The notes under the pieces are model-generated. The model was not told the origin of the DNA and made no database searches. It was given only the letters and a program-made list of their open reading frames with translations. This document shows positions 1 to 4,264 of a stretch of 10,318 nucleotides of DNA, one piece after another. The stretch is taken from NCBI GenBank assembly GCA_031384695.1, contig JANNAV010000286.1:1-10318 (forward strand), written 5' to 3'. Numbering within the stretch: position 1 is the stretch's first letter; the number at the start of each line of letters is the position of its first letter. Made by a program: the position numbers and the translations under genes. This DNA is from JANNAV01 sp031384695. GTDB lineage: Bacteria; Pseudomonadota; Alphaproteobacteria; Rhodobacterales; Rhodobacteraceae.

Positions 1-123
1 CCTGACGGTCACAGGCAACCAGGCCCGCTGCGCGCGCTCGGCTTTATCGGGGGGATGACGGTGGGCATGCATCACGAGGCCCATCATCTGGCTGTCGCAA
101 CCGGGATGAACCCGCACAAGTAG
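1..123 (+). CDS. Possible C-terminal tail of an unidentified protein (partial)
   Basis: A reading frame enters from the left edge and ends at TAG 121-123, giving 40 residues including LRALGFIGGMTVGMHHEAHH. Third codon positions are mostly G or C, as in the real genes of this window, which is the only support for coding. It is rich in His, Met and Gly and I do not recognise the family. A short minus-strand frame (44-202) with a nucleotide-binding-like motif overlaps it, so at most one of the two is real. Because the neighbouring sequence is decayed, this could equally be part of a pseudogene. Confidence 0.3.
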   Translation, partial: PDGHRQPGPLRALGFIGGMTVGMHHEAHHLAVATGMNPHK

Positions 124-213
124 CAAGCGCCAAGCCGCTGCCATCCCCGCCAATCAGGATGACATCAAAGGCCACGCGGCCCGAGGGCAGCGCGCTGCGC
201 ATTCACGCGGTGA

Positions 214-617
214 TGGGGGCCGGACCTGCGTTTGCCCGGCAACAACGGGCAGGATTTTCTGGCGCAGATGGGCATGCGCGGGGTCCGCCTGCCGGGTGTC
301 ATGATCACAGGGTATGGTGATATCCGGATCCCGGTCCCGGCGATGAAGCCAAGGGCGGTTGATTTTCCGGCCAAACCGTTCCGCGATCAGGACATGCCCG
401 ATGCGGCGACTGTCGCCATCGCGCGCGACCGCGGGGTTCGGCGGCGCAGCGTGATCTGGCCCACATGCAGCATCGTGCCGGGCCGTCATGTGATTTCGGT
501 GCACGATGCCGCCGCGGCGGCCTGCCCTGTTGCCATGCGGTGCGCGCATGGTATCAACAGCCCTATCTATGCCCATGCCACCCTGACCACCGCCGATGCG
601 GCCGGTTGCCGCCTGAT
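214..617 (+). pseudogene. Decayed FixJ-type (receiver + LuxR HTH) response regulator
   Basis: The frame read from 214 shows the core of a CheY-like receiver. DLRLPGNNGQDFL carries the expected phospho-acceptor Asp (codon 223-225), LPGVMITGYGDI the conserved Thr (307-309), and AVDFPAKPFRDQ the conserved Lys (373-375). Further on, after probable frame slips near 441-490 (AAQRDLAHMQHRA reads in another frame), VISVHDAAAAAC and GINSPIYAH resemble the LuxR-type helix-turn-helix of FixJ-family regulators ('REREVxDAVVAG ... GISxRTVxxH'). The N-terminal acidic pocket is missing: stops in this frame at 160-162 and 211-213 precede the match, and no start with a good ribosome site is seen. A working FixJ-type protein has about 200 residues; this is fragments of one. 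Family membership is strong for the receiver and moderate for the HTH. Which signal it once answered cannot be told. Confidence 0.7.
530..557 (+). promoter_or_regulatory. Candidate sigma70-type promoter for osmC
   Basis: TTGCCA (530-535), a 16-bp spacer and TATCAA (552-557) match 5/6 and 4/6 of the -35 and -10 consensus, placing a start near 564 and a leader of about 80 nt before osmC. It lies inside the decayed regulator gene, so a new promoter would have had to arise or survive there. This is a motif match only. Confidence 0.22.
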
Positions 618-643
618 CCCTCACCATCAACAGGAGACTTCCC

Positions 644-1075
644 ATGAAAATCCATCGCTCTGGCAGCGCCCACTGGACCGGCGGCCTGAAAGACGGCGCG
701 GGCTCGATCTTTACCCAAAGCGGCGCTCTCTCCGGCTATCCTTACGGCTTTCAAAGCCGGTTCGAAGGGGTCGCAGGCTCCAACCCCGAGGAATTGCTGG
801 GCGCCGCCCATGCCGCCTGCTTCACCATGGCGCTGTCACTGGTGCTGGGCGAGGCCGGGCTGAAGGCAACCCGGATGGAGACCAAGGCCGTGGTCCTCCT
901 GGAACAAACCGCCACAGGCTTCGCCATCCCCGCCATCAGCCTGCACCTTGAAGCAACCATCCCCGGCACCGACGATGCGACGTTTCAGCGGCTTGCAGCC
1001 CAGGCCAAGGCCAGTTGCCCGGTGTCCAAACTGTTCAACGCCGAGATTACGCTGCAGGCAAACCTGCTGCCCTGA
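644..1075 (+). CDS. osmC: Organic hydroperoxide reductase OsmC
   Basis: OsmC is a cytoplasmic thiol peroxidase that reduces organic hydroperoxides using a reactive and a resolving cysteine. The 143-residue product has the same length as E. coli OsmC and follows it closely: WTGGLKDGAGS near the N-terminus, YGFQSRFEG, then NPEELLGAAHAACFTMALSL and KASCPVSKLFNAEITL. The catalytic pair falls at C59 (HAAC) and C125 (SCPVSK), with the active-site R39 in SRF and the Glu pair at 49-50, so the enzyme should be active. The start is fixed by AGGAG at 632-636, seven bases before ATG. It stands alone: a decayed regulator lies upstream and non-coding sequence follows. The family is commonly induced by osmotic, stationary-phase or peroxide stress, but no specific operator is visible. 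Distinction from the Ohr subfamily rests on the E. coli OsmC-like sequence from end to end. Confidence 0.95.
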   Translation: MKIHRSGSAHWTGGLKDGAGSIFTQSGALSGYPYGFQSRFEGVAGSNPEELLGAAHAACFTMALSLVLGEAGLKATRMETKAVVLLEQTATGFAIPAISLHLEATIPGTDDATFQRLAAQAKASCPVSKLFNAEITLQANLLP

Positions 1076-1086
1076 CCGCCCGCGAC

Positions 1087-1110
1087 GGGCCGTGCCATCC
1101 GGCGCGGCCC
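1087..1110 (+). terminator. Hairpin just after osmC (possible terminator without T-tract)
   Basis: GGGCCGTGCC (1087-1096) and GGCGCGGCCC (1101-1110) form a 10-bp stem, including one G-T pair, closed by the loop ATCC. It begins 11 bp after the osmC stop. No T-run follows, so intrinsic termination would be weak; protection of the mRNA 3' end is an alternative role. Confidence 0.45.
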
Positions 1111-1141
1111 ACCCGAAGCCCTGCCTCTGCCCAGATAAACC

Positions 1142-1179
1142 GCCCTCTCATTCCACCCCCGCCCTCTCATCCCACCCCC
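1142..1179. repeat. 19-bp tandem duplication
   Basis: GCCCTCTCATTCCACCCCC (1142-1160) is followed directly by GCCCTCTCATCCCACCCCC (1161-1179), differing at one base. It lies in non-coding sequence and looks like a recent slippage duplication. No function is evident. Confidence 0.85.
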
Positions 1180-1277
1180 GCCGACTTTGCCCTGCCCGCC
1201 GCAGCTTCATCACCAGAACTGCGGCGTGATGGCAACCTCAGCCCCGCGCCCAAACCACCTCCAACGCAGAGACCCCG

Positions 1278-1560
1278 ATAGCGTCGCGCACCACCACCGA
1301 CGGCACCCGCATCTTCTACAAGGATCTCGGGCCAAAAGACGCCCAGCCAATGGTGTTTCACCACGGCTGGCCGCTGTCGTCCGCCGACCGGAGCAACCGG
1401 ATGCTGATCTTCCGCCTCAACGGCTTTCGCGTGATCGCGCATGCCCGGCGCCGCCATGGCCGCCCGGACGAAACCGCGACAGGTAACGGGTTGGCCACTT
1501 CTGCCGCCGATGTGACCGAACCCGCCGCCACCCTTGATCTGCGCAACGCGGCCCGCGCCA
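1278..1560 (+). pseudogene. 5' fragment of an alpha/beta-hydrolase (non-heme haloperoxidase-like)
   Basis: The frame gives TTDGTRIFYKDLGPKDAQP, then VFHHGWPLSS, FRVIAHARRRHGR and ATLDLRNA. This is the N-terminal third of the haloperoxidase/chloroperoxidase-like alpha/beta-hydrolases (family pattern: DGTxIYYKDWG, FxHGWPLSxD, YRVIAHDRRGHGRS, ALDLRxAxxxGHSTGG). The HGWP oxyanion-hole segment is present. The match stops just before the catalytic serine elbow GHSxGG, and the later Asp and His are absent, so no active enzyme can be made. The frame has no usable start near the expected place: ATA at 1278-1280 sits where ATG would be expected (ATA-GCG-TCG before the matching part), suggesting loss of the start codon. 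Intact members have roughly 275 residues; about 90 remain. The 3' break is followed by the 35-bp repeat array, which may mark the deletion. Confidence 0.75.
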
Positions 1561-1625
1561 AACCGGGGTTCGGGCATCGGCCGGGCGTTCCCTGCGCGGC
1601 ACAGCACTCCCGCGCCCGCTGTCAC

Positions 1626-1730
1626 AAAGCGGGGGTTTCACACCCCCGCACCCGCACCGAAAAGCGGGGGTTTCACACCCCCGCACCCGCACCGAAAAGC
1701 GGGGGTTTCACACCCCCGCACCCCCGTGGG
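1626..1730. repeat. Three tandem copies of a 35-bp hairpin-bearing unit
   Basis: Three units with an exact 35-bp period begin near 1626, 1661 and 1696. Each contains GCGGGGGT-TTCAC-ACCCCCGC, a perfect 8-bp stem with a 5-nt loop, at 1629-1649, 1664-1684 and 1699-1719. The first two units continue ACCCGCACCG; the third diverges to ACCCCCGTGGGATATTTGGG. On the minus strand the second and third hairpins are followed by TTTT and the first by TTT, so each looks like an intrinsic terminator for leftward transcription. It is not a CRISPR array: the units are contiguous with no variable spacers. I have an unverified recollection of similar hairpin-plus-GTGGGATATTT sequences between genes in Rhodobacteraceae, so this may be an amplified extragenic palindromic element. 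Confidence 0.85.
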
Positions 1731-1755
1731 ATATTTGGGCAGAGAAGAACGGGGG
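1721..1755. repeat. Inverted repeat CCCCCGT / ACGGGGG
   Basis: CCCCCGT (1721-1727) and ACGGGGG (1749-1755) are perfect 7-bp complements around a 21-nt loop that contains GGGATATTTGGG. The left arm follows directly on the last 35-bp hairpin, so the two structures could form side by side. Confidence 0.55.
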
Positions 1756-1762
1756 ACGGGAG

Positions 1763-1779
1763 CAATTTCAGGCAAATTG
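1763..1779. promoter_or_regulatory. Palindrome CAATTT-N5-AAATTG upstream of the oxidase gene
   Basis: CAATTT (1763-1768) and AAATTG (1774-1779) form a perfect 6-bp dyad with a 5-bp spacer, AT-rich against a GC-rich background and about 170 bp before the oxidase start. It could bind a dimeric regulator. It does not match the FNR/Dnr half-sites TTGAT or TTGAC, and I cannot name a binding protein. Confidence 0.3.
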
Positions 1780-1805
1780 TCGGGAATGACTGCAACGGGC
1801 TGGCG

Positions 1806-1913
1806 TCACGCCGCCTGCCGCTCCGAAGGCACAAATCGTCGCACCTTGGTGAAAATCCGCGCGCCGCTTCCCATATCCGCCTTGTTGATGGCGCCCGAAA
1901 AGCCACGGCATCC
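1806..1913 (-). pseudogene. Possible 3' remnant of an unidentified minus-strand gene
   Basis: On the minus strand a frame ending at TGA (1808-1806) reads with coding-like third positions and gives a protein-like C-terminus containing ARIFTKVRRFVPSERQAA. Plus-strand frames over the same bases give low-quality peptides. Leftward, the frame is followed within 180 bp by the three terminator-like hairpins of the 35-bp array, as expected downstream of a gene. Upstream on that strand it runs into the antisense of the oxidase gene, so at most a tail survives. Family unknown. Confidence 0.22.
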
Positions 1914-1943
1914 GGCACAGGAAAGGTCGGCACAGGAAAGGAC
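1914..1943 (+). repeat. 15-bp tandem duplication carrying the oxidase Shine-Dalgarno site
   Basis: GGCACAGGAAAGGTC (1914-1928) is directly followed by GGCACAGGAAAGGAC (1929-1943), differing at one base. Each copy holds AGGAAAGG. The second copy (1934-1941) sits eight bases before ATG 1950 and is the working ribosome site; the first is a spare 15 bp further upstream. Confidence 0.85.
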
Positions 1944-1949
1944 AGTCCA

Positions 1950-2582
1950 ATGCGCGCACCCACCGAACTTACCGTCACCCACTACCGCCCCGTCGGCTTT
2001 GGCGACCGGATCGCGCTGGCCGCCGTCAAATTTCTGCGCTTTTTCGCCGATGCGTTCTTTCGCGGCCGCTATGGCCACCGCGCCGTGGTGCTGGAAACCG
2101 TGGCCGCCGTGCCGGGCATGGTCGGCGGTATGCTCACCCACCTGCGCGCCCTGCGCCGCTTTCAGGATGATCGCGGCTGGATCCGCACCCTGCTCGACGA
2201 GGCCGAAAACGAGCGCGCCCACCTGATGACCTTTATTCAGGTGGCCCAGCCGAACTGGTTCGAACGCGCGCTGATCATCATCGCCCAGGGCATCTTCTTC
2301 AACGGCTTTTTCGTGTTCTACATTCTGTGGCCCCGCATCGCCCACCGCTTTGTCGGCTATCTGGAAGAGGAGGCCGTCTACAGCTATACCGAATACCTCG
2401 CCGATATCGACGCGGGCCGCGCCGAAAACATCCCCGCGCCGCAGTTCGCCATCGACTATTGGCACCTCGCCCCCGACGCCCGCCTGCGCGATGTGGTGAT
2501 CGCCGTCCGGCTGGACGAAGCCGGCCACCGTGACGTGAACCACGGCTTCTCCGACGACATGGCAGGCCGCGCGCCGCATTAA
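1950..2582 (+). CDS. aox: Alternative oxidase (cyanide-resistant ubiquinol oxidase)
   Basis: AOX is a di-iron, interfacial membrane enzyme that oxidises ubiquinol and reduces oxygen to water without pumping protons. The 210-residue product carries all family motifs in order: LETVAAVPG (ligand E49), NERAHL (E88, H91), GYLEEEAVYSYT (one ligand among E139-E141, probably E139) and RLDEAGHRDVNH (E190, H193). The plant-type NERMHL and RADEAHH versions differ by one or two residues. Hydrophobic stretches near 53-62 and 107-128 fit its half-buried helices. It lacks the long N-terminal region of mitochondrial AOX, as bacterial forms do. ATG 1950 is preferred because AGGAAAGGA lies seven bases before it and homology begins right after; the frame is open back to 1230, but that part covers an unrelated hydrolase fragment and the repeats. 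No recognised partner gene lies beside it. It would bypass the bc1/cytochrome oxidase route under inhibition or excess reductant. Confidence 0.93.
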   Translation: MRAPTELTVTHYRPVGFGDRIALAAVKFLRFFADAFFRGRYGHRAVVLETVAAVPGMVGGMLTHLRALRRFQDDRGWIRTLLDEAENERAHLMTFIQVAQPNWFERALIIIAQGIFFNGFFVFYILWPRIAHRFVGYLEEEAVYSYTEYLADIDAGRAENIPAPQFAIDYWHLAPDARLRDVVIAVRLDEAGHRDVNHGFSDDMAGRAPH

Positions 2583-2672
2583 TCTACGCCTGCGGTGCAC
2601 CGGCGTATGCATGGGATGTGCAGTGGGGGGCATACCGGTTTCATATCCCGGTTTTTGTCGTTTTTCCGCAAG

Positions 2673-2687
2673 TTAACCCCACTTTAC
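2673..2687 (+). promoter_or_regulatory. Candidate CtrA box 1
   Basis: TTAA (2673-2676), seven bases, then TTAC (2684-2687) matches TTAA-N7-TTAA at 7 of 8 positions, and the first half is inside GTTAAC. It lies 72 bp before the radC start. CtrA is the alphaproteobacterial response regulator for which this motif is the established full site. Confidence 0.4.
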
Positions 2688-2719
2688 CGGCTGATTCGCG
2701 CCCCCCTCGCCGCAAGCCG

Positions 2720-2734
2720 TTAACGCTTCCTTCA
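2720..2734 (+). promoter_or_regulatory. Candidate CtrA box 2
   Basis: TTAA (2720-2723), seven bases, then TTCA (2731-2734) again matches TTAA-N7-TTAA at 7 of 8 positions and begins within GTTAAC, 47 bp after the first candidate. It would lie close to or within the radC core promoter or 5' leader. Confidence 0.35.
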
Positions 2735-2758
2735 CCAACCCCGTGCCAGGCTCCGGCG

Positions 2759-3529
2759 ATGAGCAAACCTCGCGCCTTTTACGAATCTCCCTTGCCGCTT
2801 TTCACCCCGCAGGGTGACGCGGACGAAGCTGCGTTTGCACCGCTGCCCACCAAACTGCCGTCCTACATTTCCGACCACCGCAAACGCCTGCGCACCCGCT
2901 TTATCGAAGGCGGCGCGGCGGCGATGCCCGATTACGAACTCCTTGAACTGGTGCTTTTCCGCGCAATTCCCCGGCAGGATGTCAAACCCCTCGCGCGGTT
3001 GTTGCTGGACACGTTCGGTGATTTCAACCGGGTGATCTCCGCCGCTCCGCTGCGCCTTCTGCTGGTGCCCGGCGTCGGCGAAGCCGTTGTTCAGGAACTG
3101 AAAATTGTCGAAGCCGCTGCCACCCGCCTGATGCGCGCCAAGGTGATGAACCGCCCCATCCTGTCCTCTTGGGATGCGCTGGTCGATTACTGCCACACCG
3201 CCATGGCGCATCTTGAGGCTGAACAGTTCCGCATCCTGTTTCTGGATCGCAAAAACGTCCTGATCGCCGATGAGGAGCAGGCCAAGGGCACCGTCGATCA
3301 CGTCCCGGTCTATCCGCGCGAGGTGGTGAAACGCGCGCTCGAACTCAACGCCAGCGCCCTGATTCTTGTCCACAACCACCCCTCCGGCGATCCCACCCCG
3401 TCCGATTCCGATGTCTCGATGACCCTGCAAGTGCAGGAAGCGGCGCAGGTTCTGGGCATCATCCTGCACGATCACCTGATCATCGGCAAATCGCGCGAGG
3501 TCAGCTTCAGGGCGCTGGGGTATCTCTAG
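2759..3529 (+). CDS. radC: RadC family protein (JAB/MPN+ domain)
   Basis: RadC (UPF0758) proteins join helix-hairpin-helix elements to a JAMM-type metal-binding domain; the biochemical role is still uncertain, and an early link to DNA repair in E. coli was later withdrawn. The 256-residue product shows HRKRLRTRFIEGG (about 40-52), the hairpin LLVPGVGEAVVQEL (101-114), then PVYPREVVKRAL with the likely metal-activating E188 and HNHPSGDPTPSDSD, an intact HxH-x7-SxxD motif (H205, H207, S215, D218). Length and order are usual for the family. ATG 2759 is chosen because similarity to the family begins after it and AGG lies at 2748-2750; the open frame extends to 2618, but that part looks like leader. 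It has its own promoter region with two candidate CtrA boxes and GANTC sites (2693-2697, 2783-2787). Its stop shares CTAG with the convergent gene. Related RadC-like proteins also occur on mobile elements, but the setting here looks chromosomal. Confidence 0.93.
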   Translation: MSKPRAFYESPLPLFTPQGDADEAAFAPLPTKLPSYISDHRKRLRTRFIEGGAAAMPDYELLELVLFRAIPRQDVKPLARLLLDTFGDFNRVISAAPLRLLLVPGVGEAVVQELKIVEAAATRLMRAKVMNRPILSSWDALVDYCHTAMAHLEAEQFRILFLDRKNVLIADEEQAKGTVDHVPVYPREVVKRALELNASALILVHNHPSGDPTPSDSDVSMTLQVQEAAQVLGIILHDHLIIGKSREVSFRALGYL

Positions 3530-4239
3530 GCCCGCGCTTCTTTTTCACGGCGCTTCCTGATCCGCGCTTCCTTGGCAAGTGCTTGTTTATGCTGCTTTTC
3601 CATCTCTCCCAGCCGCACCAACTCGGGGTTATGCACCAGCTTTGGCACCACCCCGTCCAGCGGTTTGGTGAAAAACCACGAGGGAAAACGGTTGTAATTG
3701 GCGTCGTGCAACCGCTCCGTCACCTTCAGCGGCAACCCCAGCTGATGCACCAGATTGTGCGCCCCCCACACCACCAACGGCCAGCGGTCGGCGTCATAAT
3801 CATCCCCCGCCATGATGCCGCCCGGCTTCAGTTTGGCGTACCAGTCCAGCATGGTCTGCCCGCCTTCCTCGCCGGTATGGGCATAGCCATCGACATAGAT
3901 GAAATCGAAAAAACCGTCGTCAAACAGGTCCAGCGCCTCGGCAAACGTCATCCGCAACAGCCGGTAATCCGCCAGAATCCCCACTGTTTTCAATGCGGTC
4001 TTGTATTGGCGCACGTCATGCCCGTCGCCATAGATATCGACGCCAAAGAAGGTGCGGAACTTGCCCGAATCGACCATCCGCTTGGAAAAAGATCCCGCCG
4101 CCACCCCCAATTCGATGCCGATACTGCCCGCAGGCGGCAGCCCGTCGATCACGTTCCAGCGAAAGCTGCCCGGCACCACCTCAACCTCCACCACCGGCGT
4201 GCTTTGCCGCGCGATATCGTGCATAATATCCCTGAACAT
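3526..4239 (-). CDS. Class I SAM-dependent methyltransferase
   Basis: The 237-residue protein has a Rossmann-type methyltransferase core. GIELGVAAGSFSKRM (41-55) is motif I with the glycine loop for S-adenosylmethionine, FFGVDIYG (64-71) supplies the acidic residue D68 at the end of strand 2, FDFIYVDGYAHTGEEGG (111-127) is the strand-4 region with D117 and H121, and LKPGGIMAGDDYD (137-149) is the post-motif segment. This arrangement resembles the Methyltransf_24-type small methyltransferases; the substrate cannot be told. The C-terminus (about 210-237) is a strongly basic, probably helical tail rich in Lys, Arg, Glu and Ala. AAAGGAG (4244-4250) lies four bases before ATG 4239. It is last in a likely three-gene operon, 25 bp after the PstS-OmpA gene. 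Its stop TAG overlaps the radC stop in a shared CTAG. There is no signal peptide, so it is cytoplasmic. Confidence 0.85.
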   Translation of the reverse strand: MFRDIMHDIARQSTPVVEVEVVPGSFRWNVIDGLPPAGSIGIELGVAAGSFSKRMVDSGKFRTFFGVDIYGDGHDVRQYKTALKTVGILADYRLLRMTFAEALDLFDDGFFDFIYVDGYAHTGEEGGQTMLDWYAKLKPGGIMAGDDYDADRWPLVVWGAHNLVHQLGLPLKVTERLHDANYNRFPSWFFTKPLDGVVPKLVHNPELVRLGEMEKQHKQALAKEARIRKRREKEARA

Positions 4240-4264
4240 GCCGCTCCTTTCCTCTAAAACCCGC

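Larger units (their letters stand above)
1076..1277. other. Non-coding spacer after osmC
   Basis: No reading frame here resembles a protein. The stretch holds the hairpin at 1087-1110 and the 19-bp tandem duplication at 1142-1179, and is very rich in C on the plus strand. Frames that cross it give low-complexity Pro/Arg/His peptides, typical of non-coding GC-rich DNA. Confidence 0.55.
2583..2758. other. Intergenic region between the oxidase and radC
   Basis: This 176-bp gap holds a weak inverted repeat GTATGC (2605-2610)/GCATAC (2630-2635), two direct CCGGTTT copies (2635-2641, 2648-2654), two candidate CtrA boxes and a GATTC site at 2693-2697. The frame into radC is open from 2618, but its 47-residue product looks random and I treat the stretch as leader. 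No clear intrinsic terminator for the oxidase gene is present. Confidence 0.5.

Noticed and set aside
1626..1730. Regular 35-bp repeats as a possible CRISPR array
   Set aside because: The units are contiguous, with no variable spacers between repeats, and no cas-like gene is present; it is a simple tandem repeat.
1806..1913. Resemblance of FTKVRRFVP to the C-terminal GVYTRVSxFVPW of trypsin-like proteases
   Set aside because: Only a few residues agree and no catalytic GDSGG or His/Asp segment is present, so I did not name a family.
1806..2633. Long minus-strand frame opposite the alternative oxidase gene
   Set aside because: Over 1950-2582 it is the antisense shadow of a clear AOX gene. Only its last part (1806-1913) lies outside and is listed separately as a weak remnant.
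2618..2758. N-terminal extension of RadC by 47 residues from an upstream ATG
   Set aside because: The extra residues are Pro-rich and unlike RadC, the stretch contains leader-like motifs, and a ribosome site and family similarity fit the start at 2759.
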